The notes: a model not told the origin generated them from the letters alone. A stretch of DNA of 9,336 nucleotides from Fidelibacterota bacterium (GCA_002713885.1 PAVC01000013.1:3385-12720); one strand, 5' to 3'. Shown: positions 1 to 6,656, counted from the stretch's first letter. Made by a program: numbers and translations.

Positions 1-912
1 ATTACACAAGAAGTACCGTTTGCTTTATATCAAGAACAATTATCTGGATCAGATCAACAGATTAAAATGATTCCTATTCAAGGAGGGACCTTTAAAATGG
101 GAAGCCCAAAAGGTGAAAAAGGACGCAAGGAGGATGAGGGCCCGACCCTTTCGGTTACAGTAAATGACTTTTGGATGGCGGAATTAGAAATTACCTGGGA
201 CATTTATGAATTATTTTTAAATCGGGGAATTGATCATATAAAAGGTGAAAAAGGTAAAATCAAATTAGACATTGATGGTGTTTCTGGCGCTACTGAACCA
301 TATGTGAATTATAATAAGAATGGTTTCCCAATGATTAATGTTACTCAATATGCCGCATCCCAGTTTTGTAAATGGCTTACAGCCAAAACGGGTCATTATT
401 TTCGCTTACCAACAGAAGCAGAGTGGGAATATGCCTGTCGCAGTGGAAAAACAACAGCATTTTCCTTTGGGGAAAAAGGACGAAATATTGATCAATATGG
501 TTGGTATAAAGGAAATAGTGAAGGCCAGCTTCATAAAGGTGGACTAAAAAAATCCAATGGATTTGGGCTTTATGATATGCATGGAAATGTAGCCGAATGG
601 GTCTTGGACAGTTATGACCCTGAGACCTATATTGATTGGAAAAAGGGCGTTGAGAATCCAGTGAAAAAGGATCGAGCATTATACCCAAGGGTTGTTCGTG
701 GAGGCTCATTTAATGATGATTTAGAAAAACTTAGATCTGCCGGGAGGGGCTATTCTACCGACGCTTGGAAGCAACGGGACCCCCAAGTGCCAAAAAGCTT
801 ATGGTGGCATACAGACGCTACCCATATTGGATTTCGAATTGTTCGTCCTAGAAATGAACCGACAATAGATGAATTACATAAATTATGGGTTCGTCCCCAA
901 AAAGAATATTGA
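1..912 (+). CDS. FGE/SUMF1-like (formylglycine-generating-enzyme fold) protein, 5' end outside window
   Basis: The reading frame is open to base 1, so the gene starts upstream; the ATG at 67 is an internal Met and 22 further codons precede it in frame. Counting from that Met, the FGE-sulfatase fold landmarks are GGTF (6-9) with MGS (11-13), RLPTEAEWEYACR (113-125), GLYDMHGNVAEW (167-178), RVVRGGSF (208-215) and HIGFR (253-257). Genuine formylglycine-generating enzymes carry two catalytic cysteines shortly after the RGGS motif; here that stretch (215-235) has none. The only cysteines, at 101 and 124, lie elsewhere. A sulfatase-activating role is therefore unlikely; many FGE-fold proteins are non-oxidising binding or accessory domains. 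No sulfatase gene is visible. The stop codon is 6 nt before the next gene, and the TGAGG at the stop supplies that gene's ribosome binding site. Fold assignment is firm; function is unknown. Confidence 0.88.
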   Translation: MTQEVPFALYQEQLSGSDQQIKMIPIQGGTFKMGSPKGEKGRKEDEGPTLSVTVNDFWMAELEITWDIYELFLNRGIDHIKGEKGKIKLDIDGVSGATEPYVNYNKNGFPMINVTQYAASQFCKWLTAKTGHYFRLPTEAEWEYACRSGKTTAFSFGEKGRNIDQYGWYKGNSEGQLHKGGLKKSNGFGLYDMHGNVAEWVLDSYDPETYIDWKKGVENPVKKDRALYPRVVRGGSFNDDLEKLRSAGRGYSTDAWKQRDPQVPKSLWWHTDATHIGFRIVRPRNEPTIDELHKLWVRPQKEY

Positions 913-918
913 GGCATT

Positions 919-2250
919 ATGAAGAAAAACAATAGAACAATCAATCGTCGTAGATTTTTAGAACATTCTGCAAAAATTACTGCTGCTGGGTTAATCATGA
1001 GTCGTTTGCCTGCTAATTCTAAAAAACTTATATCAATTGAAGGTGAAATCAAGGTGGCACTTATCGGTTGCGGAGGACGAGGTGCTGGTGCTGCATCACA
1101 GGCCATAGAAGCGGACCCAGATGTACGATTGGTTTCTGTGGCGGATGCGTTTGGCGATCGCGCTGAAGAATGTTTAAAAACATTATCAGAAAAATATGAA
1201 ACAACGGATCAAATCAATATAAATCGAGAAACAGTATTTACCGGGTTTGACGGTTATAAAAACGCAATTGATATGGCAGATGTTGTTATTCTAACCACCC
1301 CACCAGCTTTTCGCCCACTCCATTTTGAATATGCTATCCGTCAAAATAAACATGTATTTATGGAAAAGCCTGTTGCAACAGATGTTGCTGGTATTAGATC
1401 TATTTTGGCTGCGGGAAAAGAGGCGCGTCGTAAAAAACTAAATGTGGTGGTTGGGCTTCAGCGTCATTATCAGCGGAATTATAAATCTGTGAAAAATAAG
1501 ATTGACCGAGGCAAAATTGGGGATATTATTTCTGGACAAGTCTATTGGAATAGTGGTGGTGTTTGGGTCCGCCCAAGAGAAAAAGGGCAGACAGAATTAG
1601 AATATCAAATGCGCAACTGGTATTATTTCAACTGGTTGTGCGGCGATCATATTGTTGAACAGCATATTCATAATATTGATGTAGCTAACTGGTTTATCGG
1701 CGCAACACCCGTGTCTGCCCAGGGAATGGGTGGCCGTGAGGTTAGAAAAGGGAAAGACCATGGACAAATATTTGATCATCATTTTGTGGAATTTACTTAC
1801 CCCGACGGCCAAGTGGTTTCCAGCCAGTGCCGCCATCAAAAAGGATGTATGAATCGCGTTGAAGAAGTATTTCAAGGTTCACGAGGTAGTGTTATAGTAA
1901 ATAGTAGTCATTATGGGTTAATGAAAAATAAACGAGGAAAAACAGTATATGAACATGACGGTGAGGGCGATATAAATCCATATCAGCAGGAGCATAACGA
2001 GCTATTTGCGGCCATTAAAGCGGGTGAGTATCGAATGGATGATACAGACCGTGGCGCAGAAGCAACCATGACCGCCATTATTGGTCGGATGGCAACCTAT
2101 TCTGGCCAAGTTATTTCTTGGAATGAAGCCATGACCATGGATCATATGCTTGTTCCTGAACTGCATTCATTTAACGATAAAGCACCAGTCTTGCCAGATA
2201 AAATGGGAAATTATCCAATACCTATTCCTGGCGTGACGACTTATAGGTAA
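919..2250 (+). CDS. Tat-exported Gfo/Idh/MocA-family NAD(P)-dependent oxidoreductase
   Basis: The 443-residue protein begins with a twin-arginine signal, NRRRFLE at 9-15, followed by a short apolar stretch (about 20-30), so export in folded, cofactor-loaded form is predicted. The Rossmann domain starts at about 44 with IKVALIGCGGRGAGA, whose Gly-rich loop is at 50-55. TTPP is at 126-129 and the family hallmark EKP at 149-151. The C-terminal alpha/beta substrate domain includes GDHIVEQHIHNIDVANW (242-258), with His/Asp residues where the family places its catalytic residues. The tail (358-405) contains EHNELFAAIKAGE and has the usual helical closing segment. Family members oxidise or reduce sugars, inositols and glycosides, often at C3. 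The substrate cannot be read from sequence. The start ATG lies 4 nt after a GAGG and gives a complete Tat signal. The gene sits 6 nt after the FGE-like gene and 3 nt before another Tat protein, implying a shared pathway. Confidence 0.92.
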   Translation: MKKNNRTINRRRFLEHSAKITAAGLIMSRLPANSKKLISIEGEIKVALIGCGGRGAGAASQAIEADPDVRLVSVADAFGDRAEECLKTLSEKYETTDQININRETVFTGFDGYKNAIDMADVVILTTPPAFRPLHFEYAIRQNKHVFMEKPVATDVAGIRSILAAGKEARRKKLNVVVGLQRHYQRNYKSVKNKIDRGKIGDIISGQVYWNSGGVWVRPREKGQTELEYQMRNWYYFNWLCGDHIVEQHIHNIDVANWFIGATPVSAQGMGGREVRKGKDHGQIFDHHFVEFTYPDGQVVSSQCRHQKGCMNRVEEVFQGSRGSVIVNSSHYGLMKNKRGKTVYEHDGEGDINPYQQEHNELFAAIKAGEYRMDDTDRGAEATMTAIIGRMATYSGQVISWNEAMTMDHMLVPELHSFNDKAPVLPDKMGNYPIPIPGVTTYR

Positions 2251-2253
2251 AAT

Positions 2254-3177
2254 ATGAAAAGAAGATCATTTATTAAAAAAAGTATGACACTGGCTTCAGT
2301 GCCTTTTGTTACTAGTGGGTTACTGGCTCGGACATTTTGGGAGAAAGCCTATGGTGAAAAACCATTTAATCTTAATTATGCGCCTCATTTTGGTATGTTT
2401 AAACACAATGCGGGAGAAGATCTTTTAGATCAACTTCAATTTATGTATGATCAAGGATTTCGCTCATTAGAAGATAATGGGATGAAACAGCGAACTAAAG
2501 CAGATCAAAATAAAATAGCAAAAAAAATGAGCAAACTTGGTATGACAATGGGCGTGTTTGTGGCTCACAAAATTTATTGGCGGGAACCTAATCTTACGAG
2601 CGGAGATAAGGCTCTTCAGGATGAATTTGTAGAAAATATAAAAGAGTCTATCGAAGTCGCCAAGAGAGTTAATGCCAGGTGGATGACAGTAGTCCCGGGC
2701 TATGTTGATTTAAAAAAAGAAATGGCTTACCAAACGGCTAACGTTGTAGAGGCACTGCGAAGAGCTAGCAAGGTATTGGAACCCCATAATCTCATTATGG
2801 TATTGGAACCTTTAAATTGGTGGGCCAACCATTCTGGCCAGTTTTTGACAGAAATACCACAAGCCTATGAAATTTGCCGCGCAGTGGATAGCCCATCGTG
2901 CAAAATATTATTTGATATATATCACCAGCAGATATCAGAAGGGAATCTGATTCCCAACATGGATAAATCATGGAAAGAAATTGCATATTTCCAAATTGGG
3001 GATAACCCGGGCCGTAAAGAACCCACCACAGGAGAAATTAACTATTACAATGTGTTTAAACATATCCACGATAAAGGATTTGAAGGAATCATGGGTATGG
3101 AACACGGCAATTCAAAATCAGGTAAGGCTGGAGAGATAGCGGTGATTCAAGCCTACCGTACAGTTGATAACTTTTAG
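2254..3177 (+). CDS. Tat-exported hydroxypyruvate isomerase-like / sugar isomerase-epimerase TIM-barrel protein
   Basis: The 307-residue protein opens with a Tat motif, KRRSFIKK (2-9), and an apolar stretch (about 11-24). The rest is an AP-endonuclease-2-type TIM barrel (xylose isomerase-like). Putative metal and catalytic residues are Glu185 (VLEPLN), Asp221 and His224 (LFDIYHQQ), Gln247 (YFQIGD) and Glu283 (MGMEHG). The spacing 36, 26, 36 closely matches the Glu-Asp-Gln-Glu set of E. coli hydroxypyruvate isomerase, from memory of that enzyme's numbering. True cytoplasmic Hyi has no signal peptide, so the physiological substrate here is probably a different keto-sugar or keto-glycoside outside the cytoplasm. 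Related TIM-barrel proteins paired with Gfo/Idh/MocA enzymes take part in 3-oxo-glycoside metabolism and C-glycoside cleavage. The start is 3 nt after the oxidoreductase stop with only a weak AGG upstream, which suggests translational coupling. Fold and active-site tetrad are well supported; the reaction is inferred. Confidence 0.86.
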   Translation: MKRRSFIKKSMTLASVPFVTSGLLARTFWEKAYGEKPFNLNYAPHFGMFKHNAGEDLLDQLQFMYDQGFRSLEDNGMKQRTKADQNKIAKKMSKLGMTMGVFVAHKIYWREPNLTSGDKALQDEFVENIKESIEVAKRVNARWMTVVPGYVDLKKEMAYQTANVVEALRRASKVLEPHNLIMVLEPLNWWANHSGQFLTEIPQAYEICRAVDSPSCKILFDIYHQQISEGNLIPNMDKSWKEIAYFQIGDNPGRKEPTTGEINYYNVFKHIHDKGFEGIMGMEHGNSKSGKAGEIAVIQAYRTVDNF

Positions 3178-3181
3178 GAGG
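3176..3181 (+). promoter_or_regulatory. Strong Shine-Dalgarno of the S10 carboxypeptidase gene
   Basis: AGGAGG overlaps the TAG stop of the isomerase-like gene and ends 5 nt before the ATG at 3187. It is the best ribosome binding site in the left operon; the other internal genes have only GAGG, AGG or nothing clear. This fixes the start of the S10 gene and suggests it is translated more strongly than its neighbours. Confidence 0.8.
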
Positions 3182-3186
3182 AAATC

Positions 3187-4668
3187 ATGAAACGAGAATT
3201 AATTCTATTATTAATGTTGGGTGTGCTTACTGCTCAATCACGAGTTATGCCAGCCGATACAACCGTGACAACAAACCATAAAACCACGATTAAAGGTAAA
3301 AAAATTGAGTATCGAGCAACCACTGGAACTCAACCCGTGTGGAACGAAGATGGTAAATCCATTGCCGCTGTTCACTACACCTATTATGAAAGAATCGATA
3401 TTAAGAAAAATGCCTCTCGCCCCATTATAATATCATTCAACGGTGGACCCGGCTCAGGATCGGTCTGGATGCATTTGGCTTATACTGGCCCTATGATATT
3501 GAATGTTGACGATGAAGGGTTTCCAGTCCAACCCTATGGTGTGAAAAGTAATCCCTATTCTATCCTAGACGTTGCGGACATCGTTTTTGTTAACCCAGTA
3601 AATACAGGGTATTCACGAATTATAGATAAAGAGGCAAAAAAAGAAACATTTTTTGGTGTAAATGCAGACATTAAATATCTGGCGGAATGGATTAACACAT
3701 TTATTCAGCGGGTGAATCGATGGGAATCACCAAAATATTTAATAGGTGAAAGCTATGGCACTACACGTGTATCAGGTTTGGCCTACGCACTGCAAGGTCG
3801 CCAGTGGATGTACCTGAATGGGGTCATTCTTGTGTCACCCACCGCATTAGGAATTGATTCTGGCAGTCGTGGCCGAGCAGGGCCGGTAGGAGCTGCCTTG
3901 CGTGTGCCCTACTTTACGGCGGCGGCATGGTTCCACAACAAATTACCCAAAGATCTACAGCGGAAAGACCTCTTGGATGTTCTAGCTGAATCAGAAGATT
4001 ATGCGGTGAATGAACTGATGTCCGTTATTGCCAAAGGTGGTTTTGTAGATGAGAGAGAACGAAATAATGCAGCAGCCCAAATGGCTCGGTATTCAGGCAT
4101 TTCGAAAGAATCAATATTATCTTACAACCTAGATGTGCCTTCGTCATTTTTTTGGAAAGAACTTCTGCGAGAAGAAGGATTCACGGTAGGCCGTTTAGAT
4201 TCTAGATACAAAGGAATTGATAAAACAAAAGCAGGAGATAGTCCGGACTTCAATTCAGAGCTCACGTCGTGGCTCCATTCATTTACACCGTCTATAAATT
4301 ATTATTATAAAAATATTCTTAAGTTTAAAACAGATATAAAATATAATATGTTTGGATCTGTTCACCCTTGGGATCGCACTAACAACAATACTGGGGAAAA
4401 TCTGCGCCAAGCGATGGCTCAGAACCCCTATCTTCATACGATGATTCAATCAGGGTATTATGATGGTGCCACAAAATATTTTGATGCAAAGTATACCATG
4501 TGGCGAATGGACCCTAGTGGACGAATGAAAGATCGACTAAGTTTTAAAGGTTACCGCAGTGGCCATATGATGTACCTTCGCAAAGAAGACTTAGAGAAGT
4601 CTAATGAAGATATTCGAAACTTTATTAAGAAGTCTACACCAACAAAGGGTGCTCCAGCAAAATATTAG
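3187..4668 (+). CDS. Secreted peptidase S10 (serine carboxypeptidase-like) family protein
   Basis: The 493-residue protein has a short N-terminal signal (MKRELILLLMLGVLTAQS), so it should be periplasmic or secreted. The alpha/beta-hydrolase core is complete: the oxyanion/substrate segment FNGGPGSGS (84-92), nucleophile Ser189 in GESYG (187-191), Asp426 in SGYYDGAT and His460 in GYRSGHMMY. Order and spacing of the Ser-Asp-His triad fit family S10, which removes C-terminal residues from peptides and works best at acidic pH. Bacterial members of about 500 residues with this NGGPGS signature are common in Gram-negative heterotrophs. Some S10-fold proteins, such as the plant SCPL acyltransferases, act on acyl-glycosides instead of peptides, which is worth remembering because the gene is embedded among sugar-type enzymes. 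It begins 9 nt after the isomerase-like gene and ends 8 nt before the lipoprotein gene. No key residue is missing. Confidence 0.93.
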   Translation: MKRELILLLMLGVLTAQSRVMPADTTVTTNHKTTIKGKKIEYRATTGTQPVWNEDGKSIAAVHYTYYERIDIKKNASRPIIISFNGGPGSGSVWMHLAYTGPMILNVDDEGFPVQPYGVKSNPYSILDVADIVFVNPVNTGYSRIIDKEAKKETFFGVNADIKYLAEWINTFIQRVNRWESPKYLIGESYGTTRVSGLAYALQGRQWMYLNGVILVSPTALGIDSGSRGRAGPVGAALRVPYFTAAAWFHNKLPKDLQRKDLLDVLAESEDYAVNELMSVIAKGGFVDERERNNAAAQMARYSGISKESILSYNLDVPSSFFWKELLREEGFTVGRLDSRYKGIDKTKAGDSPDFNSELTSWLHSFTPSINYYYKNILKFKTDIKYNMFGSVHPWDRTNNNTGENLRQAMAQNPYLHTMIQSGYYDGATKYFDAKYTMWRMDPSGRMKDRLSFKGYRSGHMMYLRKEDLEKSNEDIRNFIKKSTPTKGAPAKY

Positions 4669-4676
4669 ATCAAAGA

Positions 4677-5171
4677 ATGATCCGACCTAAAATCATAATC
4701 GGCTTATGTGTGGGTATATTCTTCGGTGCCTGTGCAACAGCGTATGGACCCCGCAATTCTATGGGTGGTTATGAAGAAAAAAATGTTGGTGAGGATATGA
4801 TAGAAGTGCGGTTTTATGGTAACCAGCATACGACCAGAGATAAAACTGGCAAACGACTTTTATACCGTTGTGCAGAACTCACTCAAGAATCGGGATTTGA
4901 TTCCTTTGTGATACTACAGGATCAAAGCCACGTCAATGAGATTATTAACAACCCAACCCTTGATAAACCATTCAAAACAGTAGAATCTGAATCAGTGGGC
5001 GTACGTACTGTCATTTCTCCAGATCTTACTTCGGCAACTACATCAAAAAATTGGGTAGGCGTTTATATAATTTCAATGTTCAATGCGGGTAATTCAAACT
5101 ATGATGGGTATAAAAAAAGCCATCTCAATCCACAAAAGATTTTAAAGGATTATAAAAAATATATAAAGTAA
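4677..5171 (+). CDS. Small lipoprotein resembling the CC0125/CC1285 family
   Basis: The 164-residue protein starts with a lipoprotein signal: basic start (MIRPK), apolar core and lipobox FGAC with Cys19 as predicted lipidation site. Ala20 follows, with no Asp at +2, so outer-membrane delivery is plausible. The mature part has GGYEEKNVGEDMIEVRFYGN (about 30-49) and a RCAELTQESGFDSFVI stretch (about 64-79). As I recall, this 'Y.V.F.GN ... AE...G...F' pattern is typical of the CC0125/CC1285-type lipoproteins, whose function is unknown. The rest is polar and ends in a Lys/Tyr-rich tail. It is the last gene of the left operon, 8 nt after the S10 gene, with no clear Shine-Dalgarno (only CAAAGA before the ATG), so translation may depend on coupling. 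The family assignment comes from pattern memory and is moderately certain; the lipoprotein call is stronger. Confidence 0.75.
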   Translation: MIRPKIIIGLCVGIFFGACATAYGPRNSMGGYEEKNVGEDMIEVRFYGNQHTTRDKTGKRLLYRCAELTQESGFDSFVILQDQSHVNEIINNPTLDKPFKTVESESVGVRTVISPDLTSATTSKNWVGVYIISMFNAGNSNYDGYKKSHLNPQKILKDYKKYIK

Positions 5172-5246
5172 ATGAATCTATTAACTAAGACGATTGTTCT
5201 TATTCAATATCAACTTTCTCATTAATAAGTAAATACATTTGTATAC

Positions 5247-5276
5247 AAAAAAAGCCCCTGTAAAGGGGCTTTTTTT
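5247..5276. terminator. Bidirectional intrinsic terminator between convergent genes
   Basis: Seven A (5247-5253), the stem arm GCCCCT (5254-5259), loop GTAA (5260-5263), the arm AGGGGC (5264-5269) and seven T (5270-5276) form a nearly symmetrical hairpin. Read on the + strand it ends the five-gene operon 75 nt after its last stop. Read on the - strand it has the same shape, with a U-run after the stem, 49 nt after the RRM gene stop. One element can therefore insulate both convergent transcripts. Confidence 0.92.
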
Positions 5277-5325
5277 ATTACCAATAACAAATTTAATTGA
5301 ATTGGAAAATCAATACTAATAAGAT

Positions 5326-5595
5326 TTAGTATCTAGGGCGTCTAGGTCTGTCTTCTCTAGGCTTGGATTCGTTTACTTTAACAGCACGGCCTTCGAGTTC
5401 TTTTCCATTCAGTCCTTCAATAGCTTTTTCAGCTTCTTCTTGGTTTGGCATTTCAATAAAGCCAAAGCCTTTTGATCGCCCTGTTTCACGATCTGTGATA
5501 ATTTTTGCACTATCAACTTGACCGTATTCTCCAAATGCGGAATTCAAATCATCTTCAGATAACTGAAAAGAAAGATTCCCTACATATATATTCAT
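5326..5595 (-). CDS. Single-RRM RNA-binding protein
   Basis: The 89-residue protein is one RNA recognition motif plus a short basic tail. RNP2 is IYVGNL (3-8) and RNP1 is KGFGFIEM (42-49), both textbook; the aromatic residues Tyr4, Phe44 and Phe46 that stack on RNA bases are all present. The TDRETGRSKGFGF loop and the EAEKAIEGLNGKELEGR helix/turn complete the beta-alpha-beta-beta-alpha-beta order. The tail (79-89) is Arg/Pro-rich and probably helps RNA binding. Proteins of this size and type (cyanobacterial Rbp-like) are thought to act in the cytoplasm as RNA chaperones or in mRNA handling, often under cold or stress control. The start at 5595 was chosen because it lies 7 nt from AAAGGA; an out-of-frame ATG at 5599 is too close to that site and its frame closes after 14 codons. 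The gene stands alone between a terminator and a 233-base spacer. Confidence 0.95.
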   Translation of the reverse strand: MNIYVGNLSFQLSEDDLNSAFGEYGQVDSAKIITDRETGRSKGFGFIEMPNQEEAEKAIEGLNGKELEGRAVKVNESKPREDRPRRPRY

Positions 5596-5602
5596 TCATG
5601 TA

Positions 5603-5608
5603 TCCTTT
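5603..5608 (-). promoter_or_regulatory. Shine-Dalgarno of the RRM gene
   Basis: On the - strand this reads AAAGGA and ends 7 nt before the ATG at 5595. It decides between that ATG and the overlapping out-of-frame ATG at 5599, which would be only 3 nt away. Confidence 0.7.
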
Positions 5609-5609
5609 A

Positions 5610-5626
5610 CAAGTGATAAACACTTG
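5610..5626 (-). repeat. Perfect 6-bp inverted repeat in the RRM leader
   Basis: CAAGTG (5610-5615), loop ATAAA (5616-5620) and CACTTG (5621-5626) can form a small hairpin directly adjacent to the Shine-Dalgarno of the RRM gene. It lacks a U-run, so it is not a terminator. It could be a weak RNA structure acting on translation, a DNA operator, or chance in AT-rich DNA. The position next to the ribosome binding site is the main reason to note it. Confidence 0.45.
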
Positions 5627-5683
5627 AATTTAGTTAATTAAAAAACTTCAGCTAATTTGAAATATTGGGTTGTAATTCAGAAA

Positions 5684-5689
5684 ATTATA
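5684..5689 (-). promoter_or_regulatory. Possible -10 hexamer for the RRM gene
   Basis: On the - strand this is an exact TATAAT. A transcript starting about 7 nt downstream would have a leader of roughly 80 nt that includes the hairpin at 5610-5626. No convincing -35 hexamer is found 16-18 nt upstream, and the region is so AT-rich that a chance match is quite possible. The rest of the 5596-5828 spacer shows no gene. Confidence 0.22.
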
Positions 5690-5828
5690 ACAAATAAAAC
5701 AGAATCAAATAAAGTTACTTCTGGAATTTACATAAATTATTAATAAATGTGGATAATCTAATAAATTGATAAAAACACCCTAAAAAGACCATTGTTTAAG
5801 CATAACAAATATAATTTTATCAATAATA

Positions 5829-6551
5829 TTATTTAGGTATAAAGAAAAAATTATTAATATATATTTTTTTATTTGGATCTAATTGATAATCAAAAATACT
5901 AAAATTATCTATACTCAACATTCTTTTGCCATTATGAAAATACCCCTCGTAATCAAGCTCCTTGAGTAGATTAAATACCTTTATAACTTTATCTTTACCA
6001 GAATGTCTGGCCTCTGATTCAATTGATATTATTGGGCGATTATGAATTAGAAAGTTTTTTCCGCCTTCTAACACTTCAAGCTCATGTCCCTCAACATCAC
6101 ACTTTAAATAATTAACGGATATTTTATTCTTTTTACAAAAAAAATCATCAAGAGTAGTAATATTAATTTCTATTGTAGAATCATTAAATGTTCTTTTTCT
6201 ATTAATGGAGGCGCTTGGGGAAGAACTTCTATTAGGAATTATTAAATTTGACTTACCGATTCTTGAAGAAAATGCATTCGGGTATAAAAAGATATTATCT
6301 AGTTTAGAATATTCAATCAATTTTTTCAATTTATTATATAATATAGATTGTGGTTCAAATGCGTATACACCGCCATTTTTACCAACATATTTAGACATCC
6401 AATAGGTGTAAGCGCCTTTGTGTGAACCTATATCAACAGCTATTTGACCGGGCTTTAAATGTTTAATTAAAAATTCTATTTCATATTTTTCTACTTTTAA
6501 ACGATATCGCCAAGCTCTAGCAACCCATTTATATCTTTCTAAAAAAAGCAT
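5829..6551 (-). CDS. FkbM family SAM-dependent methyltransferase
   Basis: The 240-residue protein has the class I methyltransferase plan of the FkbM family. Motif I is AVDIGSHKGAYTYW (38-51; Asp40, Gly42, Gly46) for S-adenosylmethionine binding. FEP at 65-67 gives the acidic ribose-binding residue, TTLDDFF is at 132-138, and the family signature YLKCDVEGHELEVLEGG is at 148-164 (Lys150, Asp152, Glu154, Glu157). FkbM enzymes typically O-methylate sugars in surface polysaccharides, glycolipids or secondary metabolites in the cytoplasm. The acceptor here is unknown, and no glycosyltransferase is adjacent. The gene is strikingly AT-rich. Its start is poorly defined: the ATG at 6551 has no good ribosome binding site, and the frame stays open for 15 codons upstream to a TAA, without a clear alternative start. 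It lies 102 nt after the S9 gene and 233 nt before the RRM gene on the same strand, so it may be transcribed alone. It appears intact. Confidence 0.93.
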   Translation of the reverse strand: MLFLERYKWVARAWRYRLKVEKYEIEFLIKHLKPGQIAVDIGSHKGAYTYWMSKYVGKNGGVYAFEPQSILYNKLKKLIEYSKLDNIFLYPNAFSSRIGKSNLIIPNRSSSPSASINRKRTFNDSTIEINITTLDDFFCKKNKISVNYLKCDVEGHELEVLEGGKNFLIHNRPIISIESEARHSGKDKVIKVFNLLKELDYEGYFHNGKRMLSIDNFSIFDYQLDPNKKIYINNFFFIPK

Positions 6552-6624
6552 ACCACTTGATTTTATTCTAACTCCCAGTAAAAATTTTCCAACAATTTAT
6601 ACCCACCCTAGAAATATAAAGAAG

Positions 6625-6631
6625 CCTCCTT
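6625..6631 (-). other. Orphan AAGGAGG (Shine-Dalgarno-like) between the S9 and FkbM genes
   Basis: The - strand reads AAGGAGG, a perfect anti-16S match, but no ATG, GTG or TTG lies 4-12 nt after it. The FkbM start is more than 70 nt further on. It touches the inverted repeat at 6631-6656. It may be a remnant of a lost small gene or shifted start, or chance. Confidence 0.3.
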
Positions 6632-6656
6632 AATAAGTGACAACAACAACTTATTA
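6631..6656 (-). repeat. 8-bp inverted repeat overlapping the S9 gene stop codon
   Basis: TAATAAGT (6631-6638), a 10-nt loop and ACTTATTA (6649-6656) are perfectly complementary. The TAA stop of the S9 peptidase gene lies inside one arm. The stem is AT-rich and no T-run follows on the - strand, so it is at best a weak 3'-end structure, perhaps an mRNA-stabilising element, and not a standard terminator. Confidence 0.4.

Noticed and set aside
377..709. 110-codon open frame on the - strand inside the FGE-like gene
   Set aside because: It is fully antisense to a well-conserved coding region, shows no recognisable domain and has no ribosome binding site context; it is a shadow frame. The same applies to the other short frames at 338-547 (+), 750-1106 (-), 1597-1875 (-), 2795-2986 (-), 6205-6405 (+), 8791-8997 (-) and 8852-9091 (+).
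67..912. ATG at 67 as the true start of the FGE-like gene
   Set aside because: The frame remains open to base 1, the preceding residues read naturally into the GGTF motif, and no Shine-Dalgarno precedes the ATG; the gene most likely begins upstream of the window.
1..912. Sulfatase-activating formylglycine-generating enzyme
   Set aside because: The two cysteines required for catalysis are absent from the segment after RGGS, and no sulfatase gene is in the window.
6565..6592. Promoter TTGGAA - 16 nt - TAGAAT before the FkbM gene (- strand)
   Set aside because: The hexamers are partial matches in very AT-rich DNA and would leave a leader of only about 7 nt; too weak to list as a feature.
6631..6656. 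Intrinsic terminator for the peptidase operon
   Set aside because: The stem is entirely weak pairs except one G-C, and no T-run follows it on the - strand, so it was kept only as an inverted repeat.
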